Assembly (NCBI GenBank): GCA_022425195.1
Contig: JAKMFX010000019.1
Span: forward strand, 20,676-84,675
Origin: Flavobacteriales bacterium
GTDB lineage: Bacteria > Bacteroidota > Bacteroidia > Flavobacteriales > UBA7430
Reading direction: 5' to 3'
DNA length: 64,000 bases
Shown in pieces: positions 28,822 through 38,212 of the stretch (within the stretch, counting starts at the first letter, position 1; every line of letters begins with the position of its first letter). Both the position numbers and the translations under genes were made by a program. The notes beneath the pieces are model-generated. The model searched no databases. It was not told the DNA's origin and was given only the letters and a program-made list of their open reading frames with translations.

Positions 28822-29703
28822 GTGCATCATAATTTCAAAAATAAAGCGGTCAGAGACTTAGCTTGGGCCATAAGTTCGGTAGGGCTACTCAATCATTCAA
28901 AAGCCGTGGATCATCATATTCTCGTTAAGGAATATGAAAAATTTATTCCTCAGCTCAACAAGTTAGATAAGAACCCTAGAGCTCTCATTGAGTTTCTGGA
29001 TTCAAAAAATACGAGAAGGCTAGGGCATTATTTCGAACAACTCTTGTTTTTCTGGCTGGAGCAATCAAAACGATACACCATCATAGCGAGTAACCTACCT
29101 CTTAGGTCAGAAAAAAAAGAAACCCTTGGCGAGGTAGATTTAATCGTGTATGATACAGAACTAAAACTTCATCAACACTGGGAATTGGCAGTGAAGTTTT
29201 ACCTGGCACACCAAAGGCAAGGAGAGACCACCTACATCGGTCCTAATGCCAACGATTACTTCCATCTTAAACTGGACAAGCTAGTCAAGCGTCAATGTAA
29301 GATTTTGGAGACTGTGGAAGGTGAGAAGATATTAAATCAGCTTAAAATTCATGAGATAGAAACTAAATTATTTGTGAAAGGCTGCCTATACTACCATCCA
29401 GAACAAAATTATATTTCAAAAGAATTTATCCATCCCGAACACAGTCGCTCATGGTGGATTTATCTGAATGAAGCTGAGGCCTTTTTGTCTGATGAAAATC
29501 AATACGCACTCATACACAAGAATGAATGGTTAAGCACGCCAAAACAACCTCATAGCCTTATCCGTAAAGCAGAATGTTTGGACCTGATTCACCATCAATT
29601 GTCTGAAAGCCCTAGAAGCCTTCAGTTGGCCTGTTATAAGGACAACGTTCTGATCGATCAAGGCTTTGTGACGAGAGATGCTTGGCCAAAGCTAATCGTG
29701 TAA
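28822..29703 (+). CDS. DUF1853 family protein, nuclease-like residue pattern
   Basis: A 293-residue cytosolic protein matching the DUF1853 pattern (LGHYFEQLLFFWLE, TLGEVDLIVYD, HWELAVKFYLAH). Glu72, Asp106, Glu121 and Lys125 fall in the order expected of PD-(D/E)XK phosphodiesterases, though the Glu-Lys spacing is not the canonical ExK. Start is GTG at 28822; an imperfect box TACATTTA (28810-28817) ends five bases upstream, so the mRNA may be leaderless. Its 3' end overlaps the end of nhaA by 12 bp on the other strand. Function unknown. Confidence 0.75.
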   Translation: MHHNFKNKAVRDLAWAISSVGLLNHSKAVDHHILVKEYEKFIPQLNKLDKNPRALIEFLDSKNTRRLGHYFEQLLFFWLEQSKRYTIIASNLPLRSEKKETLGEVDLIVYDTELKLHQHWELAVKFYLAHQRQGETTYIGPNANDYFHLKLDKLVKRQCKILETVEGEKILNQLKIHEIETKLFVKGCLYYHPEQNYISKEFIHPEHSRSWWIYLNEAEAFLSDENQYALIHKNEWLSTPKQPHSLIRKAECLDLIHHQLSESPRSLQLACYKDNVLIDQGFVTRDAWPKLIV

Positions 29704-31029
29704 TGGTTTGGTTTTAAAACGCAAAATAAGATAACCGATAAGCCCCGCTAAAGCCGAAGTAACCAGAATGCTTATCTTAGAAAGTTGAATGATGGCATCA
29801 TCAGTAAAAGCAAGATCAGAGATAAATAAAGACATGGTAAATCCAACAGCAGCTAAAAAAGCCACGCCATAGATATGGTTCCAGTTGGACTGATCAGGTA
29901 ATTCAGCCCACCCGAAACTGACCATTAATTTAGAAAGCCCTACAATACCTATAAATTTACCTAAAATTAAACCCAATCCAATCCCTAAACTTACAGGATG
30001 CATCAAAACGGACAAACCTTCACCCTCAAGATGTATCCCTGTATTTGAAAGGGCAAATAGGGGGATCACTATAAAAGCCACGAAACGGCTCAGTGAGTGC
30101 TCCACCTTCTGTAGTGGTGTAGCCGCATCAGTACTGACTTCCCGAATGGTCTCTAAAATTTCCATTTGATCGTGAGTCACATATTCATTATCGTTGGGGT
30201 TTGCCTTCTTGAACATATCGGTTAACACCTGAAGATTACTCAAAAACAACTTCTCATTTATTTTCACCCTACCCGGGATGGTAAATGCTGCTAAAACACC
30301 CGCAATCGTTGGGTGCACACCTGAGAAAAAGAAAGCCAACCACAAACCTCCAATGCTGATTAAAGAATAAAATAATTGATTTCTAATCCCCACATAATTA
30401 CCTAAAAGTAGAATGAGAAGAAACACGAAGCCCCACATCAAATCATTCACAAAAATATCCGAGGTATAGAAAAAAGCGATGATGAGTACAGCGCCTAGGT
30501 CATCTACAATGGCCAGGGCTGTCAAAAAAATCTTAACCGAAATAGGTACACGCTTGCCAAGAAGAGAAAGTATCCCTAAGGAAAAAGCGATATCTGTTGC
30601 CATGGGGATTCCCCAACCGTCTGCCGCCTCTGTTCCCTGATTGAAGAATATATAAATGAGTGCAGGCACCAACATACCTCCCGCAGCAGCTGAAATAGGA
30701 AGAAGCGCTTTTTTGGGCGAGGACAACTCTCCTCCAAAAATTTCTCTTTTAATCTCCAAGCCAACGCTAAAGAAGAAAATAGCCATGAGGCCATCATTAA
30801 TCAATACATGCAATGTCTGAGATATGGAAAAAGACCCTATCGTCAGAGCTAAAGGTGTATGCCAAAGTGCTTCGTAAGAATAGCTCCACGCAGAATTGGC
30901 CCAGGCCATGGCAATAACTACAGCAAAAAAAGTAATGATTGCTGATGTAGATTGGTTTTGTAGTAAATGATTTAATGGCTTAAACAATCGCTCTATAGGG
31001 GTATACCTACGCTTGATTTTTATCTTCAT
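29692..31029 (-). CDS. nhaA: Na+/H+ antiporter NhaA
   Basis: Electrogenic Na+/H+ exchange at the cytoplasmic membrane for pH and sodium homeostasis. 445 residues, with about 12 hydrophobic segments. The functional aspartates are visible in IPMATDIAFSLG and TALAIVDDLGAVLIIAFFY (the Asp-Asp pair). An internal hydrophilic loop (about residues 255-300) is longer than in E. coli NhaA, as often seen in Bacteroidota. Fits a marine or salty habitat. A large inverted repeat lies directly upstream (31057-31092). Confidence 0.95.
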   Translation of the reverse strand: MKIKIKRRYTPIERLFKPLNHLLQNQSTSAIITFFAVVIAMAWANSAWSYSYEALWHTPLALTIGSFSISQTLHVLINDGLMAIFFFSVGLEIKREIFGGELSSPKKALLPISAAAGGMLVPALIYIFFNQGTEAADGWGIPMATDIAFSLGILSLLGKRVPISVKIFLTALAIVDDLGAVLIIAFFYTSDIFVNDLMWGFVFLLILLLGNYVGIRNQLFYSLISIGGLWLAFFFSGVHPTIAGVLAAFTIPGRVKINEKLFLSNLQVLTDMFKKANPNDNEYVTHDQMEILETIREVSTDAATPLQKVEHSLSRFVAFIVIPLFALSNTGIHLEGEGLSVLMHPVSLGIGLGLILGKFIGIVGLSKLMVSFGWAELPDQSNWNHIYGVAFLAAVGFTMSLFISDLAFTDDAIIQLSKISILVTSALAGLIGYLILRFKTKPLHD

Positions 31030-31056
31030 AGTTTCTCAAAGAATTAGGGAATTAAG

Positions 31057-31092
31057 TAACATTCCTACACAAAATTACGTGTAGAAATGTTA
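31057..31092. repeat. 36 bp inverted repeat between nhaA and the ALDH7 gene
   Basis: TAACATTcCTACAC and GTGTAGaAATGTTA form 14-base arms with one mismatch around an 8 bp centre. It ends 27 bp before the nhaA ATG and 30 bp after the ALDH gene stop. There is no T tract on the minus strand, so it is not a typical terminator. It could be an operator for nhaA or an RNA hairpin in the intergenic transcript. Confidence 0.7.
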
Positions 31093-31122
31093 TTTTCATA
31101 ATATTAAGGTGAAAACTAGGCC

Positions 31123-32667
31123 TTACAGGTCAAACTTTATGCCTTGCGCCAAGGGTAACTCTGCAGAGTAATTGATCGTGTTGGTTTGCCTTCGCATGTA
31201 TGACTTCCATGCATCTGAGCCTGATTCACGACCTCCACCTGTTTCTTTTTCTCCGCCAAAAGCGCCTCCAATCTCGGCTCCTGAAGTGCCGATATTTACG
31301 TTGGCAATGCCACAGTCTGATCCAGCGTGTGACAAAAATTGCTCTGCTTCTCTCAAGTTGGTGGTCATGATGGCAGAGGACAAGCCCTGAGGAACGTCGT
31401 TTTGTATTTCTATAGCTTCGTCAAGGCTAGAATACTTTAGTAAATACAAAATGGGGGCAAAAGTTTCTTGTTGAACAATTGCATAGTGATTTTTAGCTTC
31501 TGCAATAGCGGGCTTCACATAACAACCCGACTCATAACCGTCACCATTCAATACCCCTCCTTCAACAATGATGGTTCCTCCTACTTCGTCAACGGCTTCT
31601 AAAGCCTTGTTGTAAATCTCAACTGCAGCTTTGTCAATCAAGGGCCCCACATGATTTTTCTCATCCAATGGGTTTCCTATTCGCAACTGTTGGTAAGCAG
31701 CCACTAACTTTTCCTTAAGGGTATCGTAAATGCTTTCATGAATAATCAAACGACGGGTAGATGTACAACGCTGTCCTGCCGTGCCTACGGCGCCAAATAC
31801 GGCACCGATGATCATCATTTCGATGTCGGCGTCAGGCGTAACAATCATCGCATTATTACCCCCGAGTTCCAGAATGGACTTACCAAATCGCTTAGCAACT
31901 GTTGCCCCAACGGTTCTTCCCATACGAGTAGATCCCGTAGCAGAAATTAGAGAAATGCGCTTATCATTTGTCATCCATTCGCCCACTTCAGCATCCCCAT
32001 TAACCAAAGTACAAATACCTTCAGGTAAATCATTTTCTTGAAGGACCTCGGACATGATCTGTTGACAAGCCACAGCGCACAAAGGTGTTTTTTCAGATGG
32101 CTTCCAAACACATACATTTCCACATACCCATGCCAAGGCTGTATTCCAAGCCCAAACGGCTACAGGGAAGTTAAAAGCAGAAATAATACCTACAACACCT
32201 AAAGGATGGTATTGATCGTACATTCGATGCCCCGGTCGCTCAGAGTGCATGGTCATCCCGTTTAGCTGTCGAGAAAGCCCAACAGCAAAATCACAAATAT
32301 CAATCATCTCCTGAACTTCCCCTAAGCCTTCTTGGTAAGATTTTCCCATTTCATAAGAAAGTAATTTCCCTAAAGACTCTTTGTAGCTTCGGAGTTTGTT
32401 TCCAAACTGACGAACCATTTCTCCGCGCTCAGGTGCTGGCAACAACCTCCACTCTTTGAAAGCTGTAACGGCACTGTTTACTACAGACTCATAATCTTGA
32501 TTTGATGTAATACTTACCTTACCAATCAGCGCTCCATCTACAGGAGAATAAGAGCTGATTGCCTGATTTGATACAGATTGCAACCATTTTTTTCCAGTGC
32601 AAGTACCTTTGTTCGATTTAGACAAGCCCAAGGCATCAAGGGCTTCATTTATCCCATAACCATTCAT
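31123..32667 (-). CDS. ALDH7-type aldehyde dehydrogenase (piperidine-6-carboxylate/alpha-aminoadipic semialdehyde DH-like)
   Basis: An NAD-dependent aldehyde dehydrogenase of 514 residues resembling ALDH7/antiquitin and bacterial AmaB, which oxidise L-piperidine-6-carboxylate (alpha-aminoadipate semialdehyde) in lysine breakdown. The cofactor region has SAFNFPVAVWAWNTALAW and WKPSEKTPL. The catalytic Glu is in LELGGNNA and the catalytic Cys in GTAGQRCTSTRR. A substrate assignment to lysine catabolism is supported only by family resemblance and by a glutaryl-CoA dehydrogenase in the same window. Confidence 0.88.
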   Translation of the reverse strand: MNGYGINEALDALGLSKSNKGTCTGKKWLQSVSNQAISSYSPVDGALIGKVSITSNQDYESVVNSAVTAFKEWRLLPAPERGEMVRQFGNKLRSYKESLGKLLSYEMGKSYQEGLGEVQEMIDICDFAVGLSRQLNGMTMHSERPGHRMYDQYHPLGVVGIISAFNFPVAVWAWNTALAWVCGNVCVWKPSEKTPLCAVACQQIMSEVLQENDLPEGICTLVNGDAEVGEWMTNDKRISLISATGSTRMGRTVGATVAKRFGKSILELGGNNAMIVTPDADIEMMIIGAVFGAVGTAGQRCTSTRRLIIHESIYDTLKEKLVAAYQQLRIGNPLDEKNHVGPLIDKAAVEIYNKALEAVDEVGGTIIVEGGVLNGDGYESGCYVKPAIAEAKNHYAIVQQETFAPILYLLKYSSLDEAIEIQNDVPQGLSSAIMTTNLREAEQFLSHAGSDCGIANVNIGTSGAEIGGAFGGEKETGGGRESGSDAWKSYMRRQTNTINYSAELPLAQGIKFDL

Positions 32668-32709
32668 TCCATTAAAATTAAAAAATTAAACTATAAAATT
32701 AAAAACTTA

Positions 32710-34038
32710 TTATTTGAGGAGTTTAATAATGTCTTGACCGTTCGCAAAAAGTAGCAAACCAACCAGAATCAAAAATCCTACGATTTGTGCGTATTCTAAT
32801 AATTTATCTGAGGGTTTTCTGCCCGTGATCATCTCACCAATGAGGAACATTACGTGCCCACCATCTAAAGCCGGTATTGGAAGTATATTCATAAAGGCCA
32901 ATACAATAGATAGGAAAGCTGTGAAATTCCAAAAAGACTGCCAATCCCAAACGGGGGCAAACATTTTACCAATACTGATAAATCCTCCCATTCCTTTCCA
33001 TGCTCCAGTTTCTGGATTCAGCATTAATTTCATTTGCTGCACGTATGAATCTAAGGTGCCTATTGCTCTCGACGTACCTGCTGGGAAAGACTCAAAAAAC
33101 CCATATTCTTTTCTGTCGTAGTCAATCAGTTCGTTAGCTGGAAGTGCGTATACTCCCATTTTAGCATCTGCACCCAAAGTCATATCATAGTGAAGCGTAT
33201 CTCGATTTCGTAAAACAGAGATGCTTACCTCTTGATTTGCTAGACTTGGCAATTTATTGATGTAATCTGAAAAATACTGAGCCTCTTCACCGTTGATGGC
33301 AATAAACTGATCGCCAGCTTGAACTCCTGCCACTTCTGCTACAGAACCTTCACTAAACTTGTGGGCTATATAAGGTAAGGCAATATTTATAAAGCCATTC
33401 TTACTATTGCTCTCTATCAACTGCTCAATGATATTTGAAGGAATAGAAACTGACACCTTTTCACCCTTTCGATCAACGAGAACTTCGGTAGCTCCTGATA
33501 TCAGAATGGCCTCTGGAACTTCGGCAAAATTCTCGTAGTATACGCCATCAATTTCCAGGATTTTATCCCCGTTTTGAAAGCCAATTTCCTTCGCCAAATC
33601 GGAACATTGAATACCGTATTTTACGTTTTCTGTTTTCAGATAAGCATCTCCCCAGGTGAATAAAATCATGGCATAAATAAACATCGCCAAAAGAACGTTT
33701 ACGGCAACGCCGCCAACCATAATGATCAGTCTTTGCCATGCTGGTTTAGATCTAAACTCCCATGGTTGTGGCTCTTTATTGAGATGTTCCTTATCCATAG
33801 ACTCATCAATCATTCCAGATATTTTTACATACCCTCCCAAAGGCAACCAGCCGATACCGTATTCTGTTCCTCCTACCTTCTTCTTAAACAAAGAAAAATA
33901 AGGATCGAAGAATAAGTAGAATTTTTCAACGCGCGTCTTGAACAATTTAGCGGGAATAAAATGCCCCAATTCGTGCAAAACTATTAGTATGGAGAGGCTT
34001 AAAAAAAACTGTGCCGCCTGAATCAATGTTTCAGTCAT
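32710..34038 (-). CDS. rseP: RIP metalloprotease RseP (site-2 protease)
   Basis: An intramembrane zinc protease that cleaves anti-sigma factors and signal-peptide remnants. 442 residues. The zinc motif HELGH is at 22-26 in the first membrane helix, and the third ligand region is IPALDGGHV near the C-terminus. Two PDZ-like domains lie between them (FQNGDKILEIDG and VQAGDQFIAING). It is 4 bp downstream of dxr, a frequent pairing in bacteria. Confidence 0.95.
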   Translation of the reverse strand: MTETLIQAAQFFLSLSILIVLHELGHFIPAKLFKTRVEKFYLFFDPYFSLFKKKVGGTEYGIGWLPLGGYVKISGMIDESMDKEHLNKEPQPWEFRSKPAWQRLIIMVGGVAVNVLLAMFIYAMILFTWGDAYLKTENVKYGIQCSDLAKEIGFQNGDKILEIDGVYYENFAEVPEAILISGATEVLVDRKGEKVSVSIPSNIIEQLIESNSKNGFINIALPYIAHKFSEGSVAEVAGVQAGDQFIAINGEEAQYFSDYINKLPSLANQEVSISVLRNRDTLHYDMTLGADAKMGVYALPANELIDYDRKEYGFFESFPAGTSRAIGTLDSYVQQMKLMLNPETGAWKGMGGFISIGKMFAPVWDWQSFWNFTAFLSIVLAFMNILPIPALDGGHVMFLIGEMITGRKPSDKLLEYAQIVGFLILVGLLLFANGQDIIKLLK

Positions 34039-34042
34039 TGTA

Positions 34043-35194
34043 TTAAATCTTGTCGGTTGCTAATCTACGTGCTTCGGCGTCCGAAGCAATGTAATCTTCT
34101 AGTGAAGGTTGTTTGACAAATGTACATTTTTGTAACGTATCTGCAAGTACATCGGACATCTGTAAAAATCCTATTTTGTCATTCAGGAAAGCTTCAACCA
34201 CAATCTCATTGGCAGCATTCAAAACACAAGGTATATTCCCACCTTTGTTGAGGGCATCATAAGCCAATTGTAAATTTCTGAACGTCTGTAAATCGGGTTG
34301 CTCAAAAGTCAAATTTGGGTAATCCATAAAATTGAATCGTTCAAATGTATTCTGTAAACGATCTGGATAAGCCAAGGCGTATTGAATCGGTAATTTCATG
34401 TCTGGTAATCCCAACTGAGCTTTCATAGAACCGTCTTCAAACTGAACCAAAGAATGAACGATCGATTGCGGATGAACGATAACTTCTATCTGCTCGGGCT
34501 TTAACCCAAACAACCACTTCGCTTCAATCACCTCTAAACCTTTATTCATCATGCTGGCAGAATCAATGGTGATTTTAGCTCCCATATCCCAATTGGGATG
34601 CTTCAAAGCTTGTGCTTTTGTGACGTTTGCCAGAGCGGTCCGATTCATCCCTCTAAAAGGGCCACCTGACGCGGTTAAGACTATTTTCTCAATGGGATTG
34701 TGAAACTCTCCTGCCAAACACTGAAAAATAGCAGAATGTTCAGAATCTACTGGGTAGATATTTACCCCTTTGGCCTTTGCTCTTTGGGTTACCAATTCTC
34801 CCGCAACTACGAGAGTCTCCTTATTTGCCAAAGCAATATTTTTACCCGCATCAATAGCAGCCAATGTGGGGATAAGGCCTGCATAACCAACCAGTGCGGT
34901 TAGAACTACATCTACAGAATCCATCTGAACGACTTGCGATAGAGCTTCATCACCCGCATAAACTTTTATAAAATGAGCATCTAAAGCTTCAAACACTTTT
35001 TCGTAATGTCGTTCGTCGCCAATAACAACAGCATTGGGCTGATGAAGTAAGGCTTGTTCAATCAGTAAATCGGCATTACTGTGGGCTGTTAAAACCTCTA
35101 CTTCAAAGTGTTCATTTTGCTCCACAACAACGCTTAGTGCTTGCGTGCCTATAGAACCTGTAGAGCCTAATATAGCGAGGCGTTTTTTTGTCAT
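34043..35194 (-). CDS. dxr: 1-deoxy-D-xylulose-5-phosphate reductoisomerase
   Basis: Converts DXP to MEP in the non-mevalonate isoprenoid pathway. 383 residues. NADPH-binding GSTGSIGTQAL is at the N-terminus. Substrate and metal residues are in YPVDSEHSA, LTASGGPF, KITIDSASMMNKGLEVIEA and the flexible loop region VHPQSIVHS. Its promoter box ends six bases before the ATG, so the transcript should be leaderless or nearly so. Confidence 0.97.
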   Translation of the reverse strand: MTKKRLAILGSTGSIGTQALSVVVEQNEHFEVEVLTAHSNADLLIEQALLHQPNAVVIGDERHYEKVFEALDAHFIKVYAGDEALSQVVQMDSVDVVLTALVGYAGLIPTLAAIDAGKNIALANKETLVVAGELVTQRAKAKGVNIYPVDSEHSAIFQCLAGEFHNPIEKIVLTASGGPFRGMNRTALANVTKAQALKHPNWDMGAKITIDSASMMNKGLEVIEAKWLFGLKPEQIEVIVHPQSIVHSLVQFEDGSMKAQLGLPDMKLPIQYALAYPDRLQNTFERFNFMDYPNLTFEQPDLQTFRNLQLAYDALNKGGNIPCVLNAANEIVVEAFLNDKIGFLQMSDVLADTLQKCTFVKQPSLEDYIASDAEARRLATDKI

Positions 35195-35199
35195 AAGCG

Positions 35200-35207
35200 C
35201 AAAGATA
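35200..35207 (-). promoter_or_regulatory. dxr -7 box TATCTTTG
   Basis: A perfect TAnnTTTG box followed by C on the minus strand, ending five bases before the dxr ATG. A TTG at 35224-35226 is 16 bp upstream, shorter than the 20 bp of the ileS and sdh promoters. Divergent from the hemA box. Confidence 0.6.
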
Positions 35208-35365
35208 ATTATTTCGTAGTTGGCAATGATTGTTTATTACAAAAAGCGGACCCGAGTCAACTTTTTAAAATAAATCGATCCGTATTTCAAGTTTTTTGAC
35301 CTAAGCCCTTTCTTTCCAGAACGCAAAAGTCTGGTGTTTCTGATCAATAATTGGGAAAAGGCTCG

Positions 35366-35373
35366 TATTTTTG
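35366..35373 (+). promoter_or_regulatory. hem operon -7 box TATTTTTG
   Basis: A perfect TAnnTTTG box 22 bases before the hemA TTG start (35396). The reading frame of hemA is open through this box back to 35351, but starting there would put translation ahead of transcription. This supports the downstream TTG as the true start. Confidence 0.6.
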
Positions 35374-35395
35374 TGGGAATCAACGCACACAGGAT

Positions 35396-36631
35396 TTGAG
35401 TCAAACAAAGAATACATTTATCACGTTCGGAATCAGCCATTGGAAAACCCCAATTGACATCCGTGAGAAATTTAGTTTCAGCCCACAAGCTGTTGACCAA
35501 ATACTTGAAGAGGCAAAGTCCTTAGGAGTAAGCTCTCTTTTCGTGGTGAGTACCTGTAACCGAGCTCAATTTTTTGCAAACAGTCACAACAGCTTCCTGC
35601 TCAAAGAGCTTTTTGTAAAATACAATGAGGCCACACAAAAAGAGTTTGATTCCTATCATTTTCAACTTTCTGGAGACGATGCCGTACACCACCTTTTTGA
35701 ATTATGCTGTGGTCTGGACTCCTTGATGTTGGGTGATCTTCAAATCGTGAGTCAGGTAAAAGAAGCTGTGAAATACGCTTCCCAAAAAGAAATGCTAGAC
35801 GGCTACACCCATCGATTGATGCAATTCGTCATGCAGGCCTACAAAGATGTTCGAACAGATACCGCTATTAACGAAGGCCCTGCTTCAGTAGCACACGGAG
35901 CAATTCTATTCATCAAAGAACGCTACAAAAGTCTGAGAGATAAAAAAATAGTACTGCTAGGAACCGGTGAGATAGGAGAAACTACAGCTAAAAATCTACT
36001 TAAGCACCCGCACAAAAAAATGGTTCTGATCAATCGCACGCGCTCCAAAGCAGAAGCCATTGCTGAGCCTCTAGGATACAGTGTTGCTAACATTGAAGAC
36101 TTGAAAAAAGAATTGACGGATACGGACATTCTAATTGTTGCCACAGGGGCGCCTAAATTCACCGTTGATTCAGAACACTTCAATACTTTGAACCACGAAA
36201 TGTTACTGGTTGATTTGTCAGTACCCAGAAACATAGACCCTTCACTTGAGCAAAGAGAGGGTCTTGAGTTAATTGACATGGATCAACTGAATCATATCCA
36301 AGATGAAACGCTTGCCATGCGCCGCAAGAACATTCCAAAAGCGCGTACCATCATTAATCTTCACAAAAACGAGTTTTATGATTGGGTATTAATGCGCGAT
36401 TTATCTCCCGTGATTCAGTCCCTGAGAGAAAAACTTCACCAATACCGTATCGATGAACTCGAACAGCAAAAATTTCGATTGACTTCAGACGAGGTGAAAA
36501 AAGCAGATAAGCTTACAACGAGTGTTGTAAACAAAATTGCCAATCAGGCAACAGAATACATAAAATTTAAATACCGACACTCAGACGAGGTGGTAAAGAT
36601 GATTGAAGAAATGTTTAAACTTAATCCATGA
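35396..36631 (+). CDS. hemA: Glutamyl-tRNA reductase
   Basis: Reduces glutamyl-tRNA to glutamate-1-semialdehyde, the first step of C5-pathway haem synthesis. 411 residues from TTG 35396, giving MSQTKNTFITFGISHWKTP, which matches family N-termini. The catalytic Cys is in VVSTCNRAQ, the NADPH-binding motif is LLGTGEIGETTAKNL, and the C-terminal dimerisation helices are intact. No ATG is available before the conserved region. Its stop overlaps the hemC start (ATGA). Confidence 0.95.
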   Translation: MSQTKNTFITFGISHWKTPIDIREKFSFSPQAVDQILEEAKSLGVSSLFVVSTCNRAQFFANSHNSFLLKELFVKYNEATQKEFDSYHFQLSGDDAVHHLFELCCGLDSLMLGDLQIVSQVKEAVKYASQKEMLDGYTHRLMQFVMQAYKDVRTDTAINEGPASVAHGAILFIKERYKSLRDKKIVLLGTGEIGETTAKNLLKHPHKKMVLINRTRSKAEAIAEPLGYSVANIEDLKKELTDTDILIVATGAPKFTVDSEHFNTLNHEMLLVDLSVPRNIDPSLEQREGLELIDMDQLNHIQDETLAMRRKNIPKARTIINLHKNEFYDWVLMRDLSPVIQSLREKLHQYRIDELEQQKFRLTSDEVKKADKLTTSVVNKIANQATEYIKFKYRHSDEVVKMIEEMFKLNP

Positions 36632-37548
36632 TTCGTATAGGGACTCGAAAAAGCAAATTGGCTTTGTGGCAAGCCCACAAAGTACAAGAGGAGCTCCAAG
36701 CCTTAGGAAGCTCTTCCGAATTGATATTGATTGAGTCGGAAGGTGACAAAGTCCTTGATACTCCACTTCCACTCATGGGTGGAAAAGGGGTTTTTACCAA
36801 GGCCCTAGATGATGCGCTGATTGAGGGCAAAATAGATATTGCTGTGCACTCACACAAAGACATTCCAACAGACTTACCCGAAGGAATTTCTTTGTGTTCT
36901 GTAATGGAAAGAGGAAACCCTTTTGATGTATTGGTGGTGAGAGAGAACAGTAATTTCTTAAATGATGAAAATTATTCTGGCTTAATTGCAACAAGCTCCA
37001 ATCGAAGAAGGTCGCAATGGATAGATCGCTATGAAAAACACCGCACCTGCGACATTAGAGGAAACGTCCAGACACGCATCAAAAAGTTGAGAAGTAGCGA
37101 ATGGGACGCAGCTATTTTTGCTGCTGCAGGTCTAGAGCGTCTGGAACTTGAGCACGAAATTGCAGTGGTACTAGATTGGATGATTCCTGCTCCCGCTCAA
37201 GGGGCTGTTGCTGTCGTTTGCAGAGAAGATGATCATTCCACAGCAAGTATTTGCAGAGGATTTCACGACAAAGAAACAGCTTTGTGCACCCAGATAGAAA
37301 GAGATTTTTTAAATCGCCTCAATGGTGGTTGCTCTGCGCCCATTGGGGCTTATGCCAAAATTGAAGAGGGGATCTTAAAGCTTCACGCCTTGGTGATGGA
37401 CCCGAATGCTGAAGTCAAAATTGAAGTAAAATTAGAAAAGGATGCGCTACTTGCGCACAATTTAGGCGTTGAAGCCGCTCAACATGCTTTGAAGAGAGGG
37501 GCGAAAGAGATCATCGACAAACTTCCGAAGGAAAAGCGACTACACTAG
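36628..37548 (+). CDS. hemC: Hydroxymethylbilane synthase (porphobilinogen deaminase)
   Basis: Polymerises four porphobilinogens into hydroxymethylbilane. 306 residues. GTRKSKLALWQ is at the N-terminus, AVHSHKDIPT follows, and the dipyrromethane cofactor attaches to Cys235 in LNGGCSAPIGAYA. Overlaps hemA by 4 bp and directly abuts hemD. Confidence 0.97.
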   Translation: MIRIGTRKSKLALWQAHKVQEELQALGSSSELILIESEGDKVLDTPLPLMGGKGVFTKALDDALIEGKIDIAVHSHKDIPTDLPEGISLCSVMERGNPFDVLVVRENSNFLNDENYSGLIATSSNRRRSQWIDRYEKHRTCDIRGNVQTRIKKLRSSEWDAAIFAAAGLERLELEHEIAVVLDWMIPAPAQGAVAVVCREDDHSTASICRGFHDKETALCTQIERDFLNRLNGGCSAPIGAYAKIEEGILKLHALVMDPNAEVKIEVKLEKDALLAHNLGVEAAQHALKRGAKEIIDKLPKEKRLH

Positions 37549-38211
37549 ATGAATCAAAAAGGGCAAATATGGATGACGAAATCGCTCAACGAGCGGCAAC
37601 GCGCCTATGCGCAATCTTTGGAGCTTAACATTCATGAAGTTCCGCTAACACGCATCAAATATTTAGAGCACCCCAAAGACATCGCGAACTCGGAAGCATG
37701 GGTTTTTACCAGCCAAAATGCAGTACAACATTTAAAGCAATCCCATTTCAAGGGGAACATATATGTATCTGGCAAGCAAACTGCAGATGCCCTGAAAGAA
37801 AAAGGTTTTGAAACCAAATGCGGTGATTCAGAAACCGCATTGAGTTTGGCCGAAACAATCGTTAAAGATGGTGTTCAGTCCGCCCTCTTTTTTTGCGGTA
37901 ACATCCGCCGAAATGAATTGCCACAATACCTAGCGAAAAATGGAGTTCAATTGAAAGAAGAAGTGGTTTATCATACTTTGTTAGAACCTGAAACCATTCC
38001 GGCCCAAGAAGGGGACGCGCTCTTTTTTATGAGCCCATCCGCAGTAGAGTCATATGCCATGATAAACAGCTTTAACCCTGAGTTTAACTACTATAGTATT
38101 GGTGAAACTACGGCTCACTTGCTTCGCAGGAAAGGCGTGCAAAAAATTAACACATCAACAGACGCTTCTTTCGAAGCCATGATTAAACAATACACAACAG
38201 AAAATAAGTAA
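37549..38211 (+). CDS. hemD: Uroporphyrinogen-III synthase, operon copy
   Basis: Closes hydroxymethylbilane into uroporphyrinogen III. 220 residues of the poorly conserved HemD family, identified by [26 protein letters not shown], the [12 protein letters not shown] block and [14 protein letters not shown]. The ATG follows the hemC stop directly. A second HemD-like gene lies at 55248-55994. Its place between hemC and hemE makes this copy the more likely haem enzyme. Confidence 0.88.
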   Translation: MNQKGQIWMTKSLNERQRAYAQSLELNIHEVPLTRIKYLEHPKDIANSEAWVFTSQNAVQHLKQSHFKGNIYVSGKQTADALKEKGFETKCGDSETALSLAETIVKDGVQSALFFCGNIRRNELPQYLAKNGVQLKEEVVYHTLLEPETIPAQEGDALFFMSPSAVESYAMINSFNPEFNYYSIGETTAHLLRRKGVQKINTSTDASFEAMIKQYTTENK

Positions 38212-38212
38212 T

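Noticed and set aside
35351..35395. Upstream extension of hemA from a TTG at 35351
   Set aside because: It precedes and runs through the promoter box at 35366-35373; the extra residues have no counterpart in HemA.
35237..35500. 87-codon minus-strand ORF, Arg/Lys-rich, overlapping the start of hemA
   Set aside because: It is antisense to the conserved N-terminus of HemA and to the hem promoter, and resembles no family. Its Arg/Lys content follows from reading the opposite strand.
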